A stretch of DNA of 64,000 nucleotides from Clostridia bacterium. Its GTDB lineage: Bacteria > Bacillota > Clostridia > Christensenellales > Aristaeellaceae. Location: contig JAFWEJ010000004.1 of NCBI GenBank assembly GCA_017512985.1, forward strand, positions 1 to 64,000, written 5' to 3'. Both the position numbers and the translations under genes were made by a program. This document shows positions 49,422-58,496 of this stretch, one piece after another. Numbering within the stretch: the first letter of the stretch is position 1; each line of letters begins with the position of its first letter. The notes below the pieces were generated by a model, which was not told the origin of the DNA, searched no databases, and worked only from the letters and a program-made list of their open reading frames with translations.

Positions 49422-50796
49422 CGTTGACCACGTTCCGGGCCCAGAAATCGGACCGGAGCATGATCAGGCCGATCACTACTTTCACAATGTCGATGAACTG
49501 AACGCACATGTAGACAAGGACGATATCCCAGTCAGTAAACCGCGTCAGGCAGAAGGCCAGCAGGACCGTGATTGTCCAGGTATAGACTGCGTCAAAGAAG
49601 AAGGTGATGACCGTCCGGCCGCCGGAGCGGATCGTGAAATAGGTCACATGCGCGAAGGAATGGATCGGCAGGGCGCACCCGGCGATGATCAGCAGCCGCC
49701 GGGTCAGCTCGCGGACGTCCTCTCCCACGTTGTACAGCTGCGGAACCAGCGGGGAGGCCAGGATCATGCCCAGGCCGATAACCACATGGATTACCTCGGT
49801 CAGGAAGATCAGCTTCCGGTCCACGTCCCGGGCCTCGGCCATCTTGCCCGCGCCCAGGCGCTGGCCTACCATGATGGAGACCGCGCTGCCCATGGCGAAC
49901 ATGATTACGCAGAACAGGTTCCACGCGGTGCCGGTGATGTTCAGCGCCGCCACGGCGTTCAGTCCGCGGGAGGAATAGAACTGGTTGATAAAGGTCATGC
50001 CCAGGGACCACAGGATCTCGTTTACCAGCAGCGGCGCCGCCGTGCGGCTGATCCGGGCAATCAGCTTACCCGGTACATAAAGGCTTTTGTAGGCGCCGGC
50101 CAGGAAGGTGTATTTTTCCGTGTGCCGGTGCGCGTGCACCGTGACGATGGCCAGCTCCACATACCGGGAGATGACCGTCGCGATCGCGGCGCCCTCCACG
50201 CCCAGCTCCGGAGCGCCGAGGTTGCCGAAGATCAGCACCCAGTTGCCGAAGAGGTTCGTCAGGATCGCGCAGATCCCCGCGAACATCGGTGCCCGGGTCT
50301 CACCGGATTCCCGCAGGGTACCGGCGTAAACCTGTACCAGCGCGAAGGGCGGCAGGCCCCACAGCATGATATACAGGTAATTGCATCCGCTCCGCAGCGT
50401 CAGGTCCAGGTCGCCGCCGTTGCTCTCGCCCTTCAGGAAGGACGCGATGAAGCTCTCCCCGAAGACGAGGTAGATCAGGACCGCCGCCAGGCTGACCAGC
50501 ACGCCGAAATACATCTTCACCCGGAAGGTGTGGCGCATGCCGTCCATGTCGCCCTTGCCGTAGAACTGCGCGCCGAAAATGCTCGCGCCGCTCAGGCCGC
50601 CGAACACCGCCAGGGCAAAGACCATCATCACCTGGTTGGCGATGGACGCGGCGGAGATCGCCTCGGTGCCGAGGCTGCCGACCATGATGTTGTCCAGCAG
50701 GGACACAAAGGATGTAATGAACTGCTGGATGATGATCGGGATCAGCAGCACCAGGACGCTTTTATAGAAGGCTTTGTCGCCGATAAACCTGCGCAT
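49417..50796 (-). CDS. MATE family efflux transporter
   Basis: 459 aa from the ATG at 50796 (MRRFIGDKAFYKSVLVLLIP) with AGAGG upstream. Twelve membrane helices; VSLLDNIMVGSLGTEAISA and NLFGNWVLIFGNLGAPELGVEGAAIATV match the NorM/DinF family. Exports drugs or metabolites against Na or H ions. The leader of about 40 bases consists of a terminator-like hairpin (50811-50839). A head-to-head promoter for smc lies 60-80 bases away. The substrate is unknown. Confidence 0.92.
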   Translation of the reverse strand: MRRFIGDKAFYKSVLVLLIPIIIQQFITSFVSLLDNIMVGSLGTEAISAASIANQVMMVFALAVFGGLSGASIFGAQFYGKGDMDGMRHTFRVKMYFGVLVSLAAVLIYLVFGESFIASFLKGESNGGDLDLTLRSGCNYLYIMLWGLPPFALVQVYAGTLRESGETRAPMFAGICAILTNLFGNWVLIFGNLGAPELGVEGAAIATVISRYVELAIVTVHAHRHTEKYTFLAGAYKSLYVPGKLIARISRTAAPLLVNEILWSLGMTFINQFYSSRGLNAVAALNITGTAWNLFCVIMFAMGSAVSIMVGQRLGAGKMAEARDVDRKLIFLTEVIHVVIGLGMILASPLVPQLYNVGEDVRELTRRLLIIAGCALPIHSFAHVTYFTIRSGGRTVITFFFDAVYTWTITVLLAFCLTRFTDWDIVLVYMCVQFIDIVKVVIGLIMLRSDFWARNVVND

Positions 50797-50810
50797 GGGA
50801 GACCTCTGAA

Positions 50811-50839
50811 AAACAATACTCCTCCGGAAACCGGAGTAT
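50811..50839 (-). promoter_or_regulatory. Terminator-like leader hairpin of the MATE gene
   Basis: On the minus strand ATACTCCGG-TTT-CCGG-(AG)-GAGTAT followed by TGTTTTT, right at the expected transcript start and before the ribosome site. Could be an attenuator or a 5' stabilising stem. Confidence 0.5.
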
Positions 50840-50844
50840 GGCAT

Positions 50845-50873
50845 ATTGTACCCGCTTCGCACAGACAGGTCAA
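50845..50873 (-). promoter_or_regulatory. Promoter of the MATE gene
   Basis: On the minus strand TTGACC, 17-base spacer, TACAAT. Confidence 0.75.
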
Positions 50874-50900
50874 CAGCTTTGTATTTCTTCTGTCAAAACC

Positions 50901-50929
50901 TTTTACGCCCATGGGGATCATGGTATAAT
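50901..50929 (+). promoter_or_regulatory. Extended -10 promoter of smc
   Basis: TGG-TATAAT with a weak TTTTAC at 17 bases; 50 bases before the smc ATG, which follows GGAGGAAAGC. Confidence 0.65.
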
Positions 50930-50979
50930 CAAGTGTTGTTGCAATTGGCGGGAAGAAGCCCGCCGGGCCGGAGGAAAGC

Positions 50980-53900
50980 ATGCGCTTAAAGAAGCTGGAG
51001 CTCTACGGATTCAAGTCGTTCCCGGAGCGGACAGAGATCGTCTTCAAAGAAGGCATCACCGCGATCGTGGGACCGAACGGATCCGGAAAAAGCAATATTG
51101 CCGACGCGGTGCGCTGGGTGCTCGGGGAACAGAGCGCCAAAACGCTCCGCGGCGCCAGCATGCAGGACGTGATCTTCGGCGGCACCCAGCGGCGCAAGCC
51201 CCTGAGCTACTGCGAAGTTTCCCTGGTCTTTGACAATGAGGACAAGAGCCTCCCCCTGGATTATTCCGAGATCCTGGTCACGCGCCGGGTTTACCGCAGC
51301 GGGGAGAGCGAATATTTCCTGAACCGCGCTTCCTGCCGCCTGAAGGACGTTGTGGACCTGTTCCGCGATACCGGTATCGGCAAGGAGGGCTATTCCATCA
51401 TCGGCCAGGGCCGCATCGACGAGATCCTGTCCCGCAAGGGAGAGGACCGCCGCCAGGTCTTTGAGGAGGCCGCCGGCATCGTCAAGTTCCGTGCCCGCAA
51501 GGAGGAAGCGGACCGGAAACTCGTCCGCACCCAGGAGAACATCGCCCGGGTGGACGACCTGCTGGAGGAGCTGAAGAGCCGCCTCGGCCCGCTGGAAGAG
51601 GACGCGAAGAATGCCCGGGTCTACCTCGATTATTCCGCGCGCCTGAAGGTCCTGGACCTGAATCTCTTTCTTGTCCGCTCCGATAAGATGGAAGCGAAGC
51701 TGCGCGAGGCGGACCTGGACCTGCAGAACATGCAGATGGTGCTGGACCAGGGGGAGAAGACCCTGAAGGAAAAGACGGAAGAGAGCGACGCCCGACAGGC
51801 GGAGATCCGGGACCTGGATGAGAAGATCACCCTGGCCCATGCCGCGCAGATGGAGGGCATGGAGGCGGTTCACCGGGCGGAGAACGCCGCCCGCGAGGTG
51901 CAGGAACGCAGGGACCGGCGGCAGGAGGACAGGGAGCGCATCAGCGCGGAACTGAACGAGGCGGAGGAGCGCATCGCCGAACTGGACGCTTTGGCGGCGC
52001 AGAGCGGTGACGGCAGCGAGACCCGCAGCGCGACCCTGGAAAAATACACGGCCCAGCTGGACGCCGCGAAGGCGACCGAGGAAGCCGCCCGCGCGGAGGA
52101 AGCGCAGAAAGAGGAAACCCTCGAAAACCATAAAAATGAGATGCTTGAGGCGGTCAACCGCCGCGCCGCCGCGCTGAGCAACCAGACCCGGCTGAACACG
52201 ATGCTCACCACCATGGAAAGCCGCTTGGAGGAGCTGACCGTTTCCTGCGAAGAGATGCGCAGGGAGGGCGCCGGCCTGGAGGCCGCCGTTGCGGACGCAC
52301 GGGCGAGGCTGGAAAAGGAGACCGCGGAGCAGGACCGCCTTTCCGCCTCCCTGCAGGAGGCGCGCGCCGGCCTGGAAGCCGCGGACGCGGAGGTCATTGA
52401 CGCGCGTGCCGCGTATGACCGGAAGCTCGCGGAGATGCGGGACATGGAATCCCGCCAGCAGATCCTCGACGAGATGTCCCGGGAGATGGAGGGCTATTCC
52501 AATTCCGTGCGCCGTGTGGTGCACCGCGCCCGGGAAAAGGGCGACAGCCGCGTGCGCGGACCGGTCAGCCGGCTGATCTCCGTGCCGCGAGAATATGAAA
52601 CGGCCATCGACATGGTCCTTGGCGCGACCCAGCAGCATGTGGTCACCGAGGATGAAGAGACGGCCAAGGAAATGATCGAATACCTGCGGGAGAACGGGCT
52701 GGGCCGGGCGACCTTCCTGCCGCTGACGACGGTGAAGCCGCGCCTGCTGACCCTGGACGAACAGGAAGCCCTGAAACTGCCCGGCTGCGTCGGCGTGGCC
52801 TCCGACCTGGTCTCCTGCGATGAGGAATACCGCGGCATTGTGGAAAACCTGCTCGGCCGCACCGTCATTGCCAGGGACCTGGCTTCCGGCATTCCGATCA
52901 TGCGCAAAGGCGATCACGCCTTCCGCCTGGTCACCCTCCAGGGCGACGTCATGCACTCCGGCGGATCCATGACCGGCGGCTCCGTTTCCTCCCGGAATGT
53001 GAACCTGTTCACGCGGGAGCGGGAACTGAAGGAACTGACGGAAAAACTGTCCGCGGGACAGGACGAGCTGGAGCGCCTGCTGAAGCAGATGCGGGACGGC
53101 CAGCAGCGCAAGGATGAACTCAAGGAACGATCCGCCGGCGCGCTGGAAGAACTGCACCAGCAGGAGATTGCCGTTGCCCGGGAGACCGAGCGCGTGCAGA
53201 ACGCGGAATCGGACGCGAACACCCACAGCCTGCGGCTGCACGAGTCCGAAGCGGCCCGGGAGCAGCTCATGGAATCCATGATGCAGATCCGGGAGCAGCT
53301 GTCCATGGCGACGGACAGCACCGAGGCGACCGACAGGAGCCGGGAGGAGATGGAAGCGCAGGCGGCCGTGCTGCAGCAGGCGCTGACGGAAGCCCGGAAA
53401 CAGACCGAGGAGAAGGCGGAGGAGACCCTGCGCCTGACCCTGGAGGTCAACGACCTGAAGCACGAACTGGAAACCCTGCAGCGGGATCGCGCGCGCTATG
53501 AACAGGACCGGAAGCGCATGGCGGCCGACCAGGAGCGCCGCCGCAGGCAGCTTGCGGAGATGGAGACGGCGGAAGCCGCCGATCTGGAAACGGCCGCGAA
53601 GGCGGAAAAGGACCTGGAGCAGAACAGGCTCGAACAGGCCAGGCGGGAGCAGGCTGCCCGCACGCTGGAAGAAGACCGCGCCGGAAAGCAGGAACTGCTC
53701 ACCGGGATCCTCGCGGATATCGAAGGCCTGCATCAGTCCCGCCAGCGGGATACCGACCGGATGCACCGGCTGGAGCTGGGCCGCACCAGGACCGAGGGCG
53801 ATCTCAAAGCCCTGCGGGACCGCATCTGGAATACCTATGAGATCACCTACGCCGGCGCGGAGGAGTTCCGCATGAAGGAAGGCTTCAGCCTGACCGAAGC

Positions 53901-54546
53901 GGACCGCGAGGCGGCGCAGCTTTCCGCGGAAATCCGCGCCCTGGGCCCGGTCAACGTCCGGGCGGTGGAGGAATACGCGGATACCAAAGCCCGCGTGGAT
54001 GAGATCACCGCGCAGCGGGAGGACCTGGAGAAGGCGGAAAAGGACCTCAAGGACCTGATCACCCGCCTGCTCTCCAGCATGAAAGAGACCTTTGTGGAGC
54101 AGTTCACGCGCCTGCAGGGTTTCTTCTCCGAGACGTTTGTCCGCCTCTTCGGCGGCGGCCACGCGGAGCTGATCCTCATGGACCCGAACGATCCGCTGAA
54201 CTGCGGCATCGAGATCAACGCCCAGCCCCCGGGCAAGAAGCTGCAGCTGCTGTCGCTCCTTTCCGGCGGCGAGCGGACGCTCACCGCGATCGCGATCCTC
54301 TTCGCGACCCTCATGCTCAAGCCCACGCCCTTCTGCATCCTTGACGAGATCGAGGCGGCGCTGGACGACGCGAACATCGGTTATTTCGCGGATTACCTGG
54401 AGGAATTCTCAAAATCGACCCAGTTCGTGGTCATCACCCACCGCAAGGGGACCATGGAGCGGGCAAACGGCCTCTACGGCGTAGCCATGGAGGAGCAGGG
54501 CGTCAGCCGGATGGTTTCCGTGTCCCTGCAGGACTATCGTGAATAA
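50980..54546 (+). CDS. smc: Chromosome segregation ATPase SMC
   Basis: 1188 aa, normal length. N-terminal Walker A GPNGSGKSN (from residue 31), about 300 residues of coiled coil, a hinge (about 500-670, GPVSRLISVPREYETAI and SGGSMTGGS), a second coiled coil, and the C-terminal signature LLSGGERTLTAIAILFA with Walker B ILDEIEAALDD. Works with ScpA and ScpB to organise and segregate the chromosome. Translation of the next gene starts 11 bases after the stop. No ftsY or rnc in the usual position, which differs from B. subtilis. Confidence 0.97.
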   Translation: MRLKKLELYGFKSFPERTEIVFKEGITAIVGPNGSGKSNIADAVRWVLGEQSAKTLRGASMQDVIFGGTQRRKPLSYCEVSLVFDNEDKSLPLDYSEILVTRRVYRSGESEYFLNRASCRLKDVVDLFRDTGIGKEGYSIIGQGRIDEILSRKGEDRRQVFEEAAGIVKFRARKEEADRKLVRTQENIARVDDLLEELKSRLGPLEEDAKNARVYLDYSARLKVLDLNLFLVRSDKMEAKLREADLDLQNMQMVLDQGEKTLKEKTEESDARQAEIRDLDEKITLAHAAQMEGMEAVHRAENAAREVQERRDRRQEDRERISAELNEAEERIAELDALAAQSGDGSETRSATLEKYTAQLDAAKATEEAARAEEAQKEETLENHKNEMLEAVNRRAAALSNQTRLNTMLTTMESRLEELTVSCEEMRREGAGLEAAVADARARLEKETAEQDRLSASLQEARAGLEAADAEVIDARAAYDRKLAEMRDMESRQQILDEMSREMEGYSNSVRRVVHRAREKGDSRVRGPVSRLISVPREYETAIDMVLGATQQHVVTEDEETAKEMIEYLRENGLGRATFLPLTTVKPRLLTLDEQEALKLPGCVGVASDLVSCDEEYRGIVENLLGRTVIARDLASGIPIMRKGDHAFRLVTLQGDVMHSGGSMTGGSVSSRNVNLFTRERELKELTEKLSAGQDELERLLKQMRDGQQRKDELKERSAGALEELHQQEIAVARETERVQNAESDANTHSLRLHESEAAREQLMESMMQIREQLSMATDSTEATDRSREEMEAQAAVLQQALTEARKQTEEKAEETLRLTLEVNDLKHELETLQRDRARYEQDRKRMAADQERRRRQLAEMETAEAADLETAAKAEKDLEQNRLEQARREQAARTLEEDRAGKQELLTGILADIEGLHQSRQRDTDRMHRLELGRTRTEGDLKALRDRIWNTYEITYAGAEEFRMKEGFSLTEADREAAQLSAEIRALGPVNVRAVEEYADTKARVDEITAQREDLEKAEKDLKDLITRLLSSMKETFVEQFTRLQGFFSETFVRLFGGGHAELILMDPNDPLNCGIEINAQPPGKKLQLLSLLSGGERTLTAIAILFATLMLKPTPFCILDEIEAALDDANIGYFADYLEEFSKSTQFVVITHRKGTMERANGLYGVAMEEQGVSRMVSVSLQDYRE

Positions 54547-54556
54547 GGAGGATCCC

Positions 54557-55915
54557 ATGAAAAAAGGCCTGATCCTGATCCTTTCCCTGGCCATGCTCTT
54601 TTCATCCGTTTCTTTCGCTTTGGCGGAGGAAACAGCGGAAGAGACCGCGGCGCAGGAATTGCCGGCGGATCTGTTTGATGTATGGAACGGTGACGGTGAG
54701 AGCGCAACCTGGCTGGGGAACGCGGTTCCGGTAGCCGAGGGCATCCTCATCGCTCCGCTTTCCGTAAAGGATGTTCCGGTGGACCGGCTGGCCGTATCGG
54801 ACGGGCAGTCCGCCTGGGAAGCGAAGGCGGTCATTCCGGACGGGCTCGACCGTTTTGCCCTGGTTTTCTACGATGCCGGCACGGTGCATCCGCGCCTGGG
54901 CGCCTGGTCGCTGCTGCCCTGGGGAGAGAGCCGGCCTGATCACGACTGTACGGTTGTCTTTGGCGACCGGATGGGTTCCCGCATTATCCGCGGAGTGACG
55001 GAAGCGGAGGAGATTGAGAACCGGGGTCAGCGCTGCTACCTGCTTACCCTGACGGATCCGGCGCCTGCGGGCAGCCCGGTGCTGACATCGGACGGCCTGC
55101 TGGCCGGCATTGTTGTCGCCCAATGGGCGGAAGGCGGGAACCGGGTGGTTGTTCTGCCGGCGGATGGCATTGCTGTGGCTGTGACCGGCGTGGCCGGGCT
55201 GCTGGTCGGCCTGCCGGACTGGTGTGAGCCGCCGCAGGGGCTGATCCTGACAACGGATAAAAACGCTGTCACGATCGACTGGTCAGAAATGGCGCTGCCG
55301 GAGAAGGCGGAAGGCGAGCAGATCTACATTGTCATTCTGGACACGGCGAACAACTACCTGAACTGGTTTCCCGCGGAGGAGGGAGAGCGGAAGGGAGCCA
55401 TGCTGCTCACTCCCGGCCGGTTCTATATCGTCGGGCCGGTCGTCTCGGCCGACGTTCCGTCCGCCGCGCCGTCCTCCTACGCGTCGGTCTTTATTCCGAA
55501 TGCGGAAAAGCTGACGGACCACCATTTCACGCCGGTGCAGACCGCCATCGCGGAAATGCCGGAGGGCGGCCTGAAGGAAGGCGAGCTTCCCGTGCCGGTC
55601 ACGGAGGTGACCGAGGCACTGCTGCGCAGCGGCCGTGCCTGCTTCTATTCCCATTCCACCTATGAAGTCACAGAGACGATAGAGGGCCTGTCCCTGCTGA
55701 TCACCCTGACCGATCCGCTGGGCAACAACTACCGCCATGTAAGCGCCTGGGTCTACGGGCCGGAATACATGGAGTCGGATATCTGGTATACAACGCTGAA
55801 AGATATGGGGCTGACGAATTATTTGGACGCGGAAGGCTATCCGAAGGGCGTCTATGAAATCGCTTACTACATTGATGGCGCCCTGGCCGATTCTTTCACT
55901 TTTGAATTGAAATAA
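54557..55915 (+). CDS. Secreted trypsin-like protein with lost catalytic Ser
   Basis: 452 aa from the ATG at 54557 (AAGGAGG upstream), signal peptide about 1-24. Residues about 45-225 have the strand pattern of a chymotrypsin-fold protease (ILIAPLSVKDVPVDRLAVSD, GSPVLTSDGLLAGIVVAQ). In the usual GNSGSP motif the Ser is Ala171 (PAPAGSP), and no catalytic His/Asp pattern is obvious, so it is probably inactive. C-terminal Ig-like regions follow. It sits between smc and lysA; a functional link is not evident. The fold call is moderate. Confidence 0.6.
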   Translation: MKKGLILILSLAMLFSSVSFALAEETAEETAAQELPADLFDVWNGDGESATWLGNAVPVAEGILIAPLSVKDVPVDRLAVSDGQSAWEAKAVIPDGLDRFALVFYDAGTVHPRLGAWSLLPWGESRPDHDCTVVFGDRMGSRIIRGVTEAEEIENRGQRCYLLTLTDPAPAGSPVLTSDGLLAGIVVAQWAEGGNRVVVLPADGIAVAVTGVAGLLVGLPDWCEPPQGLILTTDKNAVTIDWSEMALPEKAEGEQIYIVILDTANNYLNWFPAEEGERKGAMLLTPGRFYIVGPVVSADVPSAAPSSYASVFIPNAEKLTDHHFTPVQTAIAEMPEGGLKEGELPVPVTEVTEALLRSGRACFYSHSTYEVTETIEGLSLLITLTDPLGNNYRHVSAWVYGPEYMESDIWYTTLKDMGLTNYLDAEGYPKGVYEIAYYIDGALADSFTFELK

Positions 55916-55929
55916 AAGGAGTCTCAAAC

Positions 55930-57192
55930 ATGCCGAATTTCACACTGAGCGACGAAGTTTTTGTACGGGCCGCGGAGCAGTATCTGACGCCCTTCCACCT
56001 GTATGACGAGCAGGGTATCCGTGCCCGGGCGCGCCGGCTGAAGGCGGCCTTTTCCTGGTGCGCGGATTTCCGGGAATATTTCGCGGTCAAGGCGCTGCCG
56101 AACCCGGCGATCCTGCGGATCATGAAGGAAGAGGGCTGCGGGCTGGACTGCTCGTCCGCCACGGAGCTGGCGCTGGCCGCGGCCTGCGGTTTCAGCGGGG
56201 ACGGGATCATCCTTTCCGCCAATGCCATGCCGCCGGAGGAGTTTGACCAGGCGCGCGCCCTCGGCGCGTTCATTAACCTGGACGACCTGTCGGATATCGA
56301 TCTGCTGCGGGAGCACGGCGGTTTCCCGTCCACGGTCTGCCTGCGCTACAACCCCGGCGGATCCTTCTCCATCGGCAACACAATCATGGGCAACCCGGGC
56401 GAGGCCAAATACGGCATGACCCTGCCCCAGCTGAAGGAAGCCCTCGCGATCCTGAAGCGGGAAGGCGTCACGGCCTTCGGCCTGCACGCGTTTCTGGTCT
56501 CCAACACAATTGACCCGGCTTATTACCCGGGCCTGGCCGAGGTGCTTCTGGCCCTCGGACGCGACCTGGCGGCGGAGTCCGGCATGAAGTTCGACTTTGT
56601 GGACCTGTCCGGCGGCATCAGCATCCCGTACCGGCCGGAGGAACAGGAGACGGATATCGAGGCCGTCGGCGAGGGTGTGCGGAAGGTTTATGAGAAGATC
56701 TTCCCGGAGGGCGGCGTCGCCATCAAGACCGAGCTGGGCCGCTGGATGACCGGCCCCTGCGGCTGGCTTGTGACCCATGCCGTGCATGAAAAAAAGATCT
56801 ACCGGGATTACATCGGCGTGGACGCCTGCGCGGTCAACCTGATGCGCCCGGCCATGTACGGGGCCTATCACCATGTTTCCGTCTGCGGCAAGCGGGACTT
56901 GCCCGCGGACCACGTCTATGACATCACCGGCAGCCTTTGTGAGAACAACGATAAGTTTGCCTGGGAGCGGCCCCTTCCGGAAATTAAAATCGGGGATCTC
57001 CTGCTGATTCACGACACGGGCGCCCACGGCTCCGCCATGGGTTACAACTACAACGGCCGCCTGCGCGGGGCCGAGATCCTCTACACCGCGGACGGCGGAT
57101 ATAAAATGATCCGCCGCGCAGAAACGGCAGCGGATTATTTTGCCACGCTGGATATCGATCCGGCTTACAGCACGATTTCTCCCGGGCGGTAA
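55930..57192 (+). CDS. lysA: Diaminopimelate decarboxylase-like PLP enzyme
   Basis: 420 aa, fold type III (alanine-racemase-like barrel). PLP-lysine K54 in YFAVKALPNP, glycine-rich LSGGISIPYRP, and the C-terminal active-site Cys in SLCENNDKF (usually CESGD). Produces lysine from meso-diaminopimelate. The clostridial CENND variant is common, but substrate change (for example towards other diamino acids) cannot be excluded. Starts 14 bases after the previous gene with AAAAGGAG; its 3' end overlaps the convergent radical SAM gene by 28 bases. Confidence 0.88.
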   Translation: MPNFTLSDEVFVRAAEQYLTPFHLYDEQGIRARARRLKAAFSWCADFREYFAVKALPNPAILRIMKEEGCGLDCSSATELALAAACGFSGDGIILSANAMPPEEFDQARALGAFINLDDLSDIDLLREHGGFPSTVCLRYNPGGSFSIGNTIMGNPGEAKYGMTLPQLKEALAILKREGVTAFGLHAFLVSNTIDPAYYPGLAEVLLALGRDLAAESGMKFDFVDLSGGISIPYRPEEQETDIEAVGEGVRKVYEKIFPEGGVAIKTELGRWMTGPCGWLVTHAVHEKKIYRDYIGVDACAVNLMRPAMYGAYHHVSVCGKRDLPADHVYDITGSLCENNDKFAWERPLPEIKIGDLLLIHDTGAHGSAMGYNYNGRLRGAEILYTADGGYKMIRRAETAADYFATLDIDPAYSTISPGR

Positions 57193-58334
57193 CCCGGGGG
57201 CAGTTCCTCTTCTTCCGCGAAGACGAGGGTCTCATCTTCCAGCGTCGGCAGGAACGCCGCGTAGGGGATGGTTTCCGTTTCACGTCCGTAATCGCTCCGG
57301 CCGAACCAGCCGCCTTCCCGGGCGGCGAGGTTCAGGTCGCGGGCGAATTTTGTTTTGTTGCTGCAGTCGTGCACCACAATGGGCCAGCTTTCTTCCGCCG
57401 CGGCCTTCATGACCCGGATGGTCAGGTCCCGGCTGATGATCGGGCTCAGATAGCCCATCCGGCAGTAATACATCGGTTCGCCGGCATAGTTGCCCAGGTT
57501 GTTGTCGTTCAGGTGCAGTTCCGCGCAGTTCATGAAGTCAATCCCCGTGGCGAGGATCTTTTCTTTTTTCTCCATCAGGGCCTTATAGAACTCCCGGGTC
57601 ATCGGCGTTTCGATGCCGACGCGCGGGATAAACTGCTTTGCCGCGGCCATCGCGGCGATCACCTTGTCAGAGGCGCCGCTCGCGCCCAGGTTGAACCGCA
57701 GCTCGTCCAGGCCGGCCTCGGCCAGCGCCTGCAGGTTTTCAGCGTTCGCGTTCACGCCGTTGGTATACATGTGCTGGTGGATTCCCGCCTGGTGGAAGCG
57801 GCGGATGATGCCGTAATACTTCTCAATCTCCATGAAGGGTTCCAGATAGACGTAGGAGATGCCCGTGGGCTTTTTCTGCAGGGCGAACAGCAGGGGAAGA
57901 TCCTCTTCCCGGTACCGGCTGCCGCCGATTTCCCACAGGTCCTCCCCGATGGGCTCAATGCAGTCCAGCTGGCCGCAGTCGTAGCAGAACGGGCAGGCGA
58001 GATTGCAGCGGTTTGTTTTGCGCACCGCGCTCAGTCCCGTGCCCAGCAGGCAGCTGCGGCAGCCTTCGGGGAACCGTACATCCGGCCCGACGAAAAGTGT
58101 GCAGGCCGGTGTTTCCGGCGACCAGGGGAAGGTATTATAGTCCGTGCCCGGGACGACGGCCTTCAGCCCGGGAATTTCGAGCAGAGCCGCTTCCCTGCGC
58201 GCCTCCACCGCCTTTTCGATCTGGCTGAACACAGCCAGCGCGATCTCCTGCTGCCGGCATCCGAGGGGTTCCTCCGCGGGCAGTTCCGCAAAGAAACGGA
58301 ACCAGGTCAGCGCGTCTTTCCGGGAGATTTTCAT
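57165..58334 (-). CDS. Radical SAM protein of unknown substrate
   Basis: 389 aa. The cluster is C110-C114-C117 in CNLACPFC, preceded by CRSCLLGTG and followed by DCGQLDC, so extra cysteines flank the core and may bind another cluster. Then LEPFMEIEKYYGIIRRFHQAG and MYTNGVNANAEN match radical SAM barrels. No peptide substrate or partner is adjacent, except lysA, which it overlaps tail to tail. The ATG follows AAAGGACGG. The nearest relatives I recall are annotated only as radical SAM proteins. Confidence 0.85.
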   Translation of the reverse strand: MKISRKDALTWFRFFAELPAEEPLGCRQQEIALAVFSQIEKAVEARREAALLEIPGLKAVVPGTDYNTFPWSPETPACTLFVGPDVRFPEGCRSCLLGTGLSAVRKTNRCNLACPFCYDCGQLDCIEPIGEDLWEIGGSRYREEDLPLLFALQKKPTGISYVYLEPFMEIEKYYGIIRRFHQAGIHQHMYTNGVNANAENLQALAEAGLDELRFNLGASGASDKVIAAMAAAKQFIPRVGIETPMTREFYKALMEKKEKILATGIDFMNCAELHLNDNNLGNYAGEPMYYCRMGYLSPIISRDLTIRVMKAAAEESWPIVVHDCSNKTKFARDLNLAAREGGWFGRSDYGRETETIPYAAFLPTLEDETLVFAEEEELPPGYRPGEIVL

Positions 58335-58379
58335 GGAGCCACCGTCCTTTCCAATCTGTTACAGAATCGTTTCACTTTC

Positions 58380-58408
58380 TTGACAAACCATCCGTTTTCC
58401 GGTATCAT
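58380..58408 (+). promoter_or_regulatory. Promoter of the SH3-like lipoprotein gene
   Basis: TTGACA, 17-base spacer, TATCAT. The leader has the inverted repeat TCTCCG / CGGAGA and an AT-rich repeat before the ribosome site. Confidence 0.75.
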
Positions 58409-58462
58409 CAACATGTTGTGGTGATCTCCGTTCCGGAGAACCATTTGGGGGATTTCATCACT

Positions 58463-58480
58463 GCAATTCACAGTTCATAA
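58463..58480 (-). repeat. AT-rich TTATGAACTGTGAATTGC repeat unit
   Basis: Single unit of the TTATGAATT family (minus strand), just upstream of the ribosome site of the next gene. Confidence 0.5.
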
Positions 58481-58496
58481 AGAGGAGGCGCAGGCG

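Noticed and set aside
50986-54162. Open frame of about 1058 codons opposite smc
   Set aside because: Antisense shadow of a GC-rich gene; the plus strand encodes complete SMC motifs and has a ribosome site.
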